A stretch of 14,953 nucleotides of DNA from assembly GCA_014763515.1 (NCBI GenBank), contig JACXVH010000015.1, positions 1-14,953 on the forward strand, in the 5' to 3' direction. The translations under genes were made by a program, and so were the position numbers. Numbering within the stretch: the first letter of the stretch is position 1; each line of letters begins with the position of its first letter. The notes under the pieces were generated by a model. That model worked only from the letters and a program-made list of their open reading frames with translations, made no database searches and was not told the DNA's origin. This document shows, in pieces, positions 1 through 6,401 of the stretch. This DNA is from Flavobacteriaceae bacterium (GTDB lineage Bacteria > Bacteroidota > Bacteroidia > Flavobacteriales > Flavobacteriaceae).

Positions 1-69
1 TCAAAATCAAAATCATTTCGACAAGATGTAGTTAATATGGTAAATATGGTTAAAAAGGCAATGATATAA
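1..69 (+). CDS. C-terminal tail of an unidentified upstream gene (partial)
   Basis: Frame 1 is open from the first base to a TAA at 67-69 and encodes 22 residues ending in VNMVKKAMI. The composition (basic, with a helical VVNMVNMV stretch) is plausible for the end of a real protein. No start is visible because the gene begins outside the window. The fragment is too short for me to assign a family. It lies about 120 bases before the menaquinone genes, on the same strand, so it may or may not belong to their transcript. Confidence 0.4.
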   Translation, partial: SKSKSFRQDVVNMVNMVKKAMI

Positions 70-165
70 TGTTTCATTTAGAATCTTTTTTAGGTAAAAA
101 TACTACTATTTTTTACATAACGAAATATTGTAAGTTTTAGTTTATTTCATTCGAGCAGAAAATAG

Positions 166-173
166 TAATTTTA
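166..173 (+). promoter_or_regulatory. Weak candidate -7 element for the menI-menF-bshB1 operon
   Basis: TAATTTTA at 166-173 matches seven of eight positions of the Bacteroidota -7 element TAnnTTTG and is followed by C. It would place the transcript start near 180, only about 8 bases before the ATG at 188, similar to other short leaders in this window. I see no good -33 TTTG at the right distance, so this is tentative. Confidence 0.25.
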
Positions 174-187
174 CAAAAAAAATAGTC

Positions 188-610
188 ATGTTTGATAAAG
201 ATGCTTTTTTGAAGCTTTGTGCAAAGCTTTCTGAGAATACATTAATGGAAACATTAGAAATTGAATTTATAGATGCTGGTGAAGATTTTTTAACTGCTAA
301 AATGCCAGTAAATCCTAGAGTACATCAACCAATGGGACTTTTACATGGTGGTGCTAGTGTAGCTTTGGCTGAGAGTGTTGGTAGTGCAGCTTCTATAATG
401 TTTATAAATCCTGAAGTTACCGAAGTTAGAGGTATTGAAATTAGTGCTAATCATTTAAAAAGTAAAAGAGAAGGAACAGTTTTTGCAACTGCAAAAGTTA
501 TACATAAAGGAAAAAGTATTCATTTGTGGGAGATTAGAATTGTAGACGAACAAGGTGCTTTAATTTCATTGTGTAAATTAACCAATATGGTGTTACCTAG
601 AAGAAGATAA
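188..610 (+). CDS. menI: Hotdog-fold thioesterase, probable 1,4-dihydroxy-2-naphthoyl-CoA hydrolase (MenI-like)
   Basis: The 140-residue protein is a full-length single-domain member of the PaaI/YdiI hotdog thioesterases. Residues 46-55 read HQPMGLLHGG and are followed by ASVALAESVGS, the signature of E. coli YdiI (MenI). E62 is the expected catalytic glutamate, with Q47, H53 and G54 as the other conserved active-site positions. By family knowledge it hydrolyses DHNA-CoA to free DHNA plus CoA in the cytoplasm, a late step of menaquinone biosynthesis. Context supports this role: the next gene, one base downstream, encodes isochorismate synthase, the first committed enzyme of the same pathway. 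The start at 188 gives the normal family length. Other PaaI-type acyl-CoA thioesterases share the fold, so the exact substrate rests on the motif and the neighbour. Confidence 0.85.
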   Translation: MFDKDAFLKLCAKLSENTLMETLEIEFIDAGEDFLTAKMPVNPRVHQPMGLLHGGASVALAESVGSAASIMFINPEVTEVRGIEISANHLKSKREGTVFATAKVIHKGKSIHLWEIRIVDEQGALISLCKLTNMVLPRRR

Positions 611-611
611 A

Positions 612-1667
612 ATGAACGAATTGTTTTCCAAATTACATTTGCATTTTAAACAAAATCTCCCTTTTGTAATTTATTCTAAGCAAAATACATTAGAAACAAA
701 TGGTTTTTTTCAGAAAGATACTAATTTATATAAATTAGAAAACGAAGCAACTTCAGGTTTTATTTTTGCACCTTTTGATACAAAAGCAAATTATATAATT
801 CCAATTGAACAATCTGAAATAGTTTCTGTAAAAAATGAGATTGAAGAAGTTAATTATAATGATTACAAGTTAGATTTTACTGAAATCGATAAGATTAATT
901 TTGAAAATTTAGTAAGTGTTTTTGTTAATGAAATAAAAAGCGGTTCTTGTTCTAAAATTGTAGCGTCTCGATGTGAAAAATTCGAGCTTAAAGATTTTGA
1001 TGTAGAAAAATCTTTTAAAAGAATGATTCAATTATATCCTACAGCTTTTAAATATTGTTTTTTTCATCCAAAAATAGGAATGTGGTTAGGCGCAACACCA
1101 GAACAGCTTTTAAAAGTAAATAATAATCAAATTGCTACAGTTTCACTTGCGGGAACTAAAACTATAGATAAAATAGAAGAAGAGTGGGGAGAAAAAGAAA
1201 AAATTGAGCAACAATTGGTTACCAATTTTATTGCAAAAAATTTAGAACCTTTTGTAAACGAATTGTCTTTAACAGAACCTTATACTTATCAAGCAGGTAA
1301 GTTGTTACATATTAAAACAGATATAAAAGCAGTTTTAAAAGAAAATAAGCATAAAGATAAAGTTGTACAAGTTTTGCATCCAACGCCTGCTGTTTGTGGT
1401 TTTCCTAAAGATTACACTAAAAATTTTATTTTAAAAAATGAAGGCTACAATAGAGAGTTTTATGCAGGGTATTTAGGAGAATGGAATTTTAAAAGAAATG
1501 AAAAAAACACAACAAATACCGATTTGTTTGTAAATTTAAGATGTTGTAAAATTGAAGGAAATTTTGCCAATATTTTTATTGGTTGCGGGATAACTCAAGA
1601 TAGTAATCCAAAATTAGAATTTATAGAAACTGTAAATAAATCGGAAACGATAAAAAAAATATTATGA
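612..1667 (+). CDS. menF: Isochorismate synthase (MenF/EntC-type chorismate-binding enzyme)
   Basis: This 351-residue protein carries the full C-terminal chorismate-binding domain. KIVASR at 115-120 contains the expected general base K115. GATPEQLL at 160-167 contains the expected general acid E164. Further family blocks are SLAGTK (178-183), the W-x-x-KE segment near 192-196, LHPTPAVCG (255-263), NREFYAGYLGEW (280-291) and GCGIT (324-328), which holds the C-terminal glycines and is followed by the E-x-x-ET metal-binding region near 336-340. The family converts chorismate to isochorismate with Mg2+; next to a MenI-like gene, the likely role is menaquinone rather than siderophore synthesis. 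The N-terminal part is short and divergent, as is common in Bacteroidota. Its ATG lies one base after the menI stop, and its stop overlaps the bshB1 start by four bases, so the three genes are probably cotranscribed and translationally coupled. Salicylate or anthranilate synthase activity is less likely given the HPTPAVCG block. Confidence 0.9.
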   Translation: MNELFSKLHLHFKQNLPFVIYSKQNTLETNGFFQKDTNLYKLENEATSGFIFAPFDTKANYIIPIEQSEIVSVKNEIEEVNYNDYKLDFTEIDKINFENLVSVFVNEIKSGSCSKIVASRCEKFELKDFDVEKSFKRMIQLYPTAFKYCFFHPKIGMWLGATPEQLLKVNNNQIATVSLAGTKTIDKIEEEWGEKEKIEQQLVTNFIAKNLEPFVNELSLTEPYTYQAGKLLHIKTDIKAVLKENKHKDKVVQVLHPTPAVCGFPKDYTKNFILKNEGYNREFYAGYLGEWNFKRNEKNTTNTDLFVNLRCCKIEGNFANIFIGCGITQDSNPKLEFIETVNKSETIKKIL

Positions 1668-2386
1668 TAAATAAGTTAGATATTTTAGCTTTTGGAGCAC
1701 ATCCTGATGATGTTGAATTAGGTTGTAGTGGAACATTAGCTAAGGAAATTTCGTTAGGTAAAAAAGTTGGAATTATAGATTTAACACGTGGCGAATTAGG
1801 AACAAGAGGTTCTGCAGAAATTAGAGACAAGGAAGCAGCCGCTGCTGCAAAAATATTAGGTGTTTCTGTTAGAGAAAATTTACAATTTAGAGATGGATTT
1901 TTTGCAAACGATGAAAAGCATCAACTAGAAATTATTAAAATGCTTCGCAAATACCAACCAGAAATTGTTTTATGTAACGCAATACAAGACCGCCACATAG
2001 ATCATGGAAAGGGAAGTAAATTAGTGAGTGATGCTTGTTTTTTATCTGGGTTACGTAAAATTGAGACAGAATTAAATGGAGAAAACCAACAAGCTTGGCG
2101 ACCAAAAGTGGTATATCATTACATTCAATGGCAAAATATTGAGCCCGATTTTGTGGTTGATATTTCTGGTTTTATGCAAAAGAAATTAGATGCCGTTATG
2201 GCTTATGATTCTCAGTTTTATAATCCCGATTCTAAAGAACCGATTTCTCCAATTACTTCAAAAAACTTTTTAGATAGTATTACATATCGTGCTCAAGATT
2301 TAGGAAGACTCGTTGGAGTCGATTTTGCTGAAGGTTTTACAACTGAAAGATATTTGGCTGTCAATAGTTTAGCAGATTTGAAATAA
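1664..2386 (+). CDS. bshB1: Bacillithiol biosynthesis deacetylase BshB1
   Basis: The 240-residue protein belongs to the LmbE/PIG-L zinc-dependent deacetylases. GAHPDDVELG at 11-20 supplies zinc ligands H13 and D16 and the probable general base D15. DRHIDHGKGSKLVSDA at 109-124 supplies the third ligand H114. The blocks DLTRGELGTRGSAEIRDKEA, YHYIQW and SSQFYNPDSKEP-like segments are characteristic of the BshB1 branch, giving a specific call. BshB1 removes the acetyl group from N-acetylglucosaminyl-malate, the second step of bacillithiol synthesis in the cytoplasm; bacillithiol is the low-molecular-weight thiol of many Firmicutes and Bacteroidota. The ATG overlaps the stop of the isochorismate synthase gene (ATGA). 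No clear terminator lies between this gene and the tRNA promoter, so some readthrough is possible. BshA and BshC are not in the window. Confidence 0.93.
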   Translation: MINKLDILAFGAHPDDVELGCSGTLAKEISLGKKVGIIDLTRGELGTRGSAEIRDKEAAAAAKILGVSVRENLQFRDGFFANDEKHQLEIIKMLRKYQPEIVLCNAIQDRHIDHGKGSKLVSDACFLSGLRKIETELNGENQQAWRPKVVYHYIQWQNIEPDFVVDISGFMQKKLDAVMAYDSQFYNPDSKEPISPITSKNFLDSITYRAQDLGRLVGVDFAEGFTTERYLAVNSLADLK

Positions 2387-2402
2387 AAAAGTAAAAAAAA
2401 TC

Positions 2403-2433
2403 TTTGTAAGATTGTAGGAAACATCTATATTTG
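2403..2433 (+). promoter_or_regulatory. Promoter of tRNA-His
   Basis: TTTG at 2403-2406, 19 bases, then TATATTTG at 2426-2433 is an exact match to the Bacteroidota vegetative promoter (TTTG-N19-TAnnTTTG). Transcription would start near 2439. The leader before the tRNA can form an 8-bp hairpin (2440-2447 with 2455-2462, loop AATAATG), removed presumably during 5' processing. Confidence 0.8.
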
Positions 2434-2472
2434 CACTCGCAAAACGGAATAATGCTGTTTTGTTTAGTAAAC

Positions 2473-2547
<75 letters not shown>

Positions 2548-2550
2548 CTA

Positions 2551-2578
2551 AAAGCCTAGAGAAATCTAGGCTTTTTTT
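2551..2578 (+). terminator. Rho-independent terminator of tRNA-His
   Basis: A perfect 10-bp stem (AAAGCCTAGA at 2551-2560 with TCTAGGCTTT at 2565-2574) closes a GAAA tetraloop and runs into a T tract at 2572-2578. It begins three bases after the tRNA end. Confidence 0.9.
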
Positions 2579-2656
2579 GTGTTTTAAATTTTCTTAAATG
2601 TATACGGAAATGTTTACGATTTTACATACGATTTATTAAATAAGCTTTATTTAGTG

Positions 2657-2664
2657 TAAGTTTG
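2657..2664 (+). promoter_or_regulatory. Candidate -7 element for the HipA-like/DUF3037 operon
   Basis: TAAGTTTG at 2657-2664 fits TAnnTTTG exactly, but no TTTG or TTG is seen about 19 bases upstream, so the promoter is weaker or regulated. It implies a leader of roughly 78 bases, which contains the palindrome at 2686-2700. Confidence 0.45.
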
Positions 2665-2685
2665 TTCAATTTTGATTAATATTGT

Positions 2686-2700
2686 ATTGTTATTAACAAT
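2686..2700. repeat. 15-bp palindrome in the leader of the HipA-like gene
   Basis: ATTGTTA, one central T, then TAACAAT form a perfect inverted repeat about 50 bases before the ATG at 2749. It could be an operator or simply chance in very AT-rich DNA; there is no T tract directly after it, so it is not a good terminator. Confidence 0.35.
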
Positions 2701-2748
2701 TAAAAGTAATATCTCATACCACCAAACTTTAATTTTTATAAAGTAAAA

Positions 2749-3561
2749 ATGAAAATACTTAAGTTAGTTGAATTTGTTAGAGTATTAGAAGGTGGAGCGA
2801 CCATGCCAATTTTAATAAAGGCAATAGATGTAGAAGATAAAATCAAACTATATGCATTAAAACTTTTTACAAAAGAACATATTAAAACTAATTTTTCTGT
2901 AGCAAAGGAAATTTTTGCAAATGAATTTGCACGAGATTTTGACTTAATATGCCCTGAATATGCAATTATTAGAATTGACCATGAAAAACTTAGAATATTT
3001 TGTTTAAAGAATAATATTCCTATTAATGTTGACGAATTAGATGAAGGTTATAAATTTTGTTCTTTATTTATGGAACCAAATATTTTATTTAATCCATTAA
3101 CTCATTTAAGTTTTGTTAATCAATATGACATTGAAAAAGTTTTTGCATTTGATTTTGTAACTATGAACGCAGATAGAGGAGGCCCCAGAAAAAAACCTAA
3201 TCTATTAATTAATAATGAAGATTTGATTTTAATTGATCACGAATTAACTTTTCCATTCATTAATGGTTTTGGGAATTTTGAAATTAATTATTTTCAAAGT
3301 GTTTATAGTTTTAATTCTGATTTACATATTTTTAGGAAATATTTAGCAGATAAAAGGAAAAAAGATAATATATTTGATGAATTCATAGAATATCTTAGAA
3401 ATTGCAGTGTAAAGAAATTTGAAAAACTTTTTGACGAGATGGATACCTATAACATTAAATATGGAAATAGGGATTTAATATTAGGTTATGTAAGATGGGC
3501 GGTTAACAACCACGCTTTTATACACAAAAATTTAAGTAAAAGAATTTCTAAAAATGGATAA
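2749..3561 (+). CDS. HipA-like kinase-domain protein (HipA_2 type)
   Basis: The 270-residue protein resembles the short HipA-like kinase family rather than classic HipA toxins (about 440 residues), and lacks the N-terminal couple_hipA region. Visible kinase features: a glycine-rich segment VLEGGATMP (12-20), a probable ATP-binding lysine K38 in YALKLF, E59 in NEFA, a catalytic-loop motif NADRGGPRKKPN (140-151) with D142 as probable catalytic base, and D163 in LIDH as probable metal ligand. The essential positions all appear intact, so an active kinase is likely, but the substrate is unknown. The classic HipA target is glutamyl-tRNA synthetase; that cannot be assumed here. The gene overlaps the following DUF3037 gene by 8 bases, indicating coupled translation. 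No HipB-like helix-turn-helix antitoxin gene is adjacent. Its DNA is more AT-rich than the genes on either side. Confidence 0.75.
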   Translation: MKILKLVEFVRVLEGGATMPILIKAIDVEDKIKLYALKLFTKEHIKTNFSVAKEIFANEFARDFDLICPEYAIIRIDHEKLRIFCLKNNIPINVDELDEGYKFCSLFMEPNILFNPLTHLSFVNQYDIEKVFAFDFVTMNADRGGPRKKPNLLINNEDLILIDHELTFPFINGFGNFEINYFQSVYSFNSDLHIFRKYLADKRKKDNIFDEFIEYLRNCSVKKFEKLFDEMDTYNIKYGNRDLILGYVRWAVNNHAFIHKNLSKRISKNG

Positions 3562-4441
3562 CTTTTATTCTTATAGCGTACTCAAATACAGACATTCAGT
3601 TTATCTAGATGAAAGTATTAATGTAGGTGTATTAATTTATTTTTTTAATGAAAATAGATTAATATTTAAACATGCTCAAAACCTAAATAGATTAAAACTT
3701 ATTTACTCAAATCCTCCTGAAAGAGTTATAAATCATCTATTTAAGGTTATTAATGAATTTACACTTAAGTATAATTCATCTAATGAAATTAGAAATTTGT
3801 TTTTTGCAGATGAATCTGCGAAAGATTTTGATTTATTTATTGATAAGGAAATTTTAAAAGTTGATTCTAATTCACTTTATTTTACAAAATCTAGATTAGT
3901 TGAAAATGAAAATTTGCTTTCAAATAAAATTATAATCGATGATTTGGTAAGTACTAATATTATTGAAATTGAAGGCTCACAAAAGTTAAAATCTAAAGAA
4001 ACTTTTCTTTTAAAGAGATTTTATGATAATTTGGATGGTTTAGATTTTGAAAGAATTAATAGAACATCTAAAAAGTTTTATAAAGATTATATTTTAAAGA
4101 ATGAAACTGGGACTGAATTTAAATTTGATTATGCTTGGCAAAATGGAACTTTAAATTTAGTAAAACCATTGAGTTTTGATTTAAAAGATTCAAGAAATAT
4201 TGCAGATAAAGCTTATAGAAATTTGGGTCAATTTATTGATTTACAAGATGAGGCTAGAGATTTAAACCTAAGATATGATTTATTGATTGCAAAACCAGAA
4301 AATAAATCCTTATTTAAGGAATATGATCATGCAATTAATTTATTAAGTAGAATAGATAATTCTAGTTTAGTTTTTGAAGAAGATATTGATAATTATTCTA
4401 AAAAAGCGATAAAGGCTTTAATTGAGAGTAATGATCTATAA
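3554..4441 (+). CDS. DUF3037 domain-containing protein, function unknown
   Basis: The protein has 295 residues. The N-terminal part (about 4-120) resembles DUF3037, with YSYSVLKYRHSVYLDESINVG-type features: an aromatic-rich start, then a D/E-S-x-NVGVLIYF block around 19-30. The C-terminal half (about 150-295) is a second, unrecognised region containing FDYAWQNGTL near 190-199 followed by long helices and a basic patch. There are no signal peptide and no membrane segments, so it is probably cytoplasmic. DUF3037 genes are, to my knowledge, often next to HipA-like kinase genes of this short type, and here the ATG lies inside the end of that gene (8-base overlap, +1 frame shift). I infer that the two products work together, possibly as regulator and kinase or kinase and substrate, but nothing in the sequence proves this. 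A bidirectional terminator follows about 50 bases downstream. Confidence 0.7.
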   Translation: MDNFYSYSVLKYRHSVYLDESINVGVLIYFFNENRLIFKHAQNLNRLKLIYSNPPERVINHLFKVINEFTLKYNSSNEIRNLFFADESAKDFDLFIDKEILKVDSNSLYFTKSRLVENENLLSNKIIIDDLVSTNIIEIEGSQKLKSKETFLLKRFYDNLDGLDFERINRTSKKFYKDYILKNETGTEFKFDYAWQNGTLNLVKPLSFDLKDSRNIADKAYRNLGQFIDLQDEARDLNLRYDLLIAKPENKSLFKEYDHAINLLSRIDNSSLVFEEDIDNYSKKAIKALIESNDL

Positions 4442-4491
4442 AATTATAAAATTTCCCATATGATTATTGTTTTCATACTAAAATAAATGCA

Positions 4492-4520
4492 AAAAGCTCA
4501 GACAAATCTGAGCTTTTTTT
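4492..4520. terminator. Bidirectional rho-independent terminator
   Basis: An 11-bp perfect stem (4492-4502 AAAAGCTCAGA with 4507-4517) closes a CAAA loop. An A tract on the left and a T tract at 4514-4520 let it stop both the DUF3037 transcript on the plus strand and the TauE transcript on the minus strand. Confidence 0.88.
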
Positions 4521-5250
4521 ATGGAATAATCTTAACAAACATTACAATACCTATAAACAAAATCAGTCCTAAAGCAATTTGCTTAAACTTTTCTTGAGGA
4601 ATAAATTGTAAAATATATTTTCCAATATATGTTCCTACCCAACTAATCACAATCAAGAAAGGAATATAAATTAAAATATCAGTTTTTATATATCCATTAA
4701 AGAAATAAACAATTGTTCGCGTAAAATCTATGGCAAAATCAATCGCAGCAGAAGTGGCAATGAAAATATTTTTTTCCAAATTGAAAGCTGCCATAGTAAT
4801 TCCTCTAATTGCACCACCAGTTCCTAATAAACCTGCTGTAAAACCAGAAAGCGAACTACCAATAAAAGTACTTTTAGAAGTTGGTTTTACAACTAATTCT
4901 TTCTTGATTAAGAATAATAAGCTAAATGCAATTAAGAAAACGGCTAAAACAATTTAAAGTATTTTGTTATCTAAAAACTGCGTTAAAACACCACCAATTA
5001 TTACAAAAACTACTGAAGGAATCCCAATAGATAGTAATAACTTTTTATCTAAACCTTTTTTGAAAAGTGCAATTTTACTAATGTTACTAAAGACATGAAA
5101 TAATACTGTTAAACCTAAAACGGTTTGAAAATCGAAGAAAAAGTTAGCCAATGGAACAAAGAAAACCGAAGAACCAGATCCGCCAATGGTTCCAACGATT
5201 TCTGCAATAACTACAAGAACAAGAAAAAGAAAACTAACTTTTTGAAGCAT
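4519..5250 (-). pseudogene. TauE/SafE family (DUF81) membrane transporter broken by one in-frame stop
   Basis: Read on the minus strand from the ATG at 5250, one frame continues to the natural stop at 4519-4521 with a single internal TAA at 4956-4954 (codon 99). Without that codon the product would be 243 residues, the normal size for this family of anion/sulfonate or sulfite export proteins in the inner membrane. The upstream part (98 residues) contains the first glycine-rich repeat IVGTIGGSGSS and several hydrophobic segments. The part after the stop resumes directly with IVLAVFLIAFSLLFL, and then the second family repeat GFTAGLLGTGGAIRG and the remaining membrane helices through FVKIIP. 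Nothing else is damaged, so the event looks recent: one base change from CAA, GAA or AAA would explain it. An internal ATG at 4794 opens the remaining 91 residues, but it lies after the second glycine motif, so an independent functional gene is unlikely. A sequencing error or readthrough cannot be excluded. Confidence 0.85.
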
Positions 5251-5263
5251 TTTAGGGTTTTAT

Positions 5264-5271
5264 CAAATATA
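5264..5271 (-). promoter_or_regulatory. -7 element for the TauE-type gene
   Basis: On the minus strand TATATTTG (5271-5264) fits TAnnTTTG exactly. A TTG lies 22 bases upstream, inside the terminator of the preceding genes. The start point would be near 5258, about 8 bases before the ATG, so the leader is very short. Confidence 0.55.
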
Positions 5272-5275
5272 ACAA

Positions 5276-5304
5276 AAAAACTCTCGCTTTTGGCAAGAGT
5301 TTTT
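5276..5304 (-). terminator. Terminator downstream of pyrE and the SRPBCC gene
   Basis: Read on the minus strand, AAAAACTCT pairs with AGAGTTTTT (9 bp), then a mismatch, two more GC pairs and a short loop, ending in a T tract at 5280-5274. It lies about 28 bases after the stop of the SRPBCC gene and immediately before the TauE promoter element. Confidence 0.75.
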
Positions 5305-5332
5305 CTGGTTAATAGCAGCAAATTACTACAAA

Positions 5333-5725
5333 CTAAAGTTTGTTCATATTTTGCGCTAATGTTTCTATAAATTTACTAATTGGACCTTTTACCATCATGG
5401 CCATCATTGGGTTAAAATCTCCTTCAAACTGTAATTGAATTTCGGTTTTTTCAACGTCAAGTTCTGTTAAAATTCCAGTTAATGTAAAAGGTAATTTACT
5501 TGAAGCAGCTCCTAAAACAATTTTATCATTTGGAATAGCTTCTTTTTTTACCAATTTAATTTCTGGCATTCCTTTTAATCCAAATTCAAAACAATTTTCA
5601 TCAATTACTTCAAATTTAGCAATATTTTCTGGCATTAGTTTTTCAAAATTTTTGATATCTGTTAAGGCATTGAAAATATATTCAGCCGATTTCTCTACAA
5701 TTACTTTTGGACTTTCTAAATTCAT
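5333..5725 (-). CDS. SRPBCC/START-fold protein, function unknown
   Basis: This 130-residue protein reads as a small START/Bet v1-like (SRPBCC) fold: an N-terminal strand ESPKVIVEKSAEYIFNALTD leading into the helix-loop IKNFEKLMP, a series of alternating strands (FEFGLKGM, IKLVKKEAIP, FTLTGILTELDV, TEIQLQFEGDF), and a long C-terminal helix from about 107 rich in methionine (MMAMMVKGPISKF). That helix normally closes a hydrophobic ligand pocket. No catalytic residues can be assigned. There is no signal peptide, so it is likely cytoplasmic. It starts 13 bases after the pyrE stop, so the two genes are probably one operon; this pairing does not by itself imply a role in pyrimidine metabolism. A terminator follows. 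Confidence 0.8.
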   Translation of the reverse strand: MNLESPKVIVEKSAEYIFNALTDIKNFEKLMPENIAKFEVIDENCFEFGLKGMPEIKLVKKEAIPNDKIVLGAASSKLPFTLTGILTELDVEKTEIQLQFEGDFNPMMAMMVKGPISKFIETLAQNMNKL

Positions 5726-5738
5726 TTATTTTCTATTA

Positions 5739-6389
5739 TTAATTTACTTCAACATTCCATTCTGATGGACTTTTTCTCCAATCTTCTAGTGTTAACAATT
5801 CACTTTCCGATATATATTTTTTTACAACAGCTTGTTTTAATAAGGTAGTGTAATTACTTAAAGTAAATACTTCTAAATGAGCATCTTTGAAACGCATTTC
5901 TGAAACATCAAATCCGTATGTAAAAATAGCTGCCATTCCTTTTACGTTAGCGCCTTCATTTCTCAAAGCTTCAACAGCAAGTAAACTACTTCCACCAGTA
6001 CTAATTAAATCTTCTACAACCACTACATTTTGGCCTTTTTGTAAAAAACCTTCCACTTGATTTTGACGACCATGCTTTTTAGGTTCAGGACGCACATATA
6101 CAAATGGTAACCCCATGTACTCTGCTACTAGTATACCAATACCAATTGCGCCTGTGGCTACACCAGCAATAACATCTGGTTTGCCAAATTTTTCCTCAAT
6201 GTGCTTTGCAAATGCTTCGCGAACAAAATTTCTAACCGCTGGAAATGAAAGGATTATGCGGTTGTCGCAATAAATTGGAGACTTCCAGCCCGAAGCCCAT
6301 GTAAAAGGATTTTTAGAATTTAATTTAATTGCGTTTATTTGTAAAAGCAATTCGGCTGTTTTTTCTGCTGTGTTGTTATCAAAAATCAT
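5739..6389 (-). CDS. pyrE: Orotate phosphoribosyltransferase
   Basis: PyrE joins orotate and PRPP to make orotidine 5'-phosphate, the fifth step of de novo pyrimidine synthesis, as a cytoplasmic dimer. The protein (216 residues from the chosen start) shows the type I PRPP-binding motif VVVVEDLISTGGSS at 122-135, the flexible catalytic loop RPEPKKHGRQNQVEG at 100-114, and the substrate segment SGWKSPIYCDNR near 33-44. The frame stays open upstream to an ATG at 6416, but I choose the ATG at 6389: it gives the normal family N-terminus (MIFDNNTAEKTAELLLQ), and an exact promoter -7 element lies at 6401-6394, so the extra nine residues would lie upstream of or within the promoter. The mRNA would then start almost at the ATG. 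The Nudix gene diverges only 7 bases away. The SRPBCC gene follows downstream. Confidence 0.95.
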   Translation of the reverse strand: MIFDNNTAEKTAELLLQINAIKLNSKNPFTWASGWKSPIYCDNRIILSFPAVRNFVREAFAKHIEEKFGKPDVIAGVATGAIGIGILVAEYMGLPFVYVRPEPKKHGRQNQVEGFLQKGQNVVVVEDLISTGGSSLLAVEALRNEGANVKGMAAIFTYGFDVSEMRFKDAHLEVFTLSNYTTLLKQAVVKKYISESELLTLEDWRKSPSEWNVEVN

Positions 6390-6393
6390 AATA

Positions 6394-6401
6394 CAAATGT
6401 A
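6394..6401 (-). promoter_or_regulatory. pyrE -7 element overlapping the Nudix start codon
   Basis: On the minus strand TACATTTG (6401-6394) fits TAnnTTTG exactly and sits 4 bases before the pyrE ATG at 6389. At about 19 bases upstream only a partial -33 match (GGTTTA) is seen. The same bases on the plus strand include the ATG of the Nudix gene (6397-6399). Transcription would begin at or next to the pyrE ATG, giving a leaderless or near-leaderless mRNA. Confidence 0.55.

Noticed and set aside
1621..1830. 69-residue minus-strand open frame
   Set aside because: It lies across the end of the isochorismate synthase gene and the start of bshB1, both of which have clear family motifs; it is a shadow frame.
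4519..4794. Independent small membrane protein gene of 91 residues
   Set aside because: It is the continuation, in the same frame, of the TauE-type gene after the internal stop and lacks its own promoter; treated as part of one pseudogene.
4730..4957. 75-residue plus-strand open frame
   Set aside because: Antisense to the TauE-type gene, whose minus-strand frame has clear membrane segments and family motifs on both sides.
5125..5370. 81-residue plus-strand open frame
   Set aside because: Antisense to the TauE N-terminus, a terminator and the SRPBCC end; very lysine-rich with no recognisable features.
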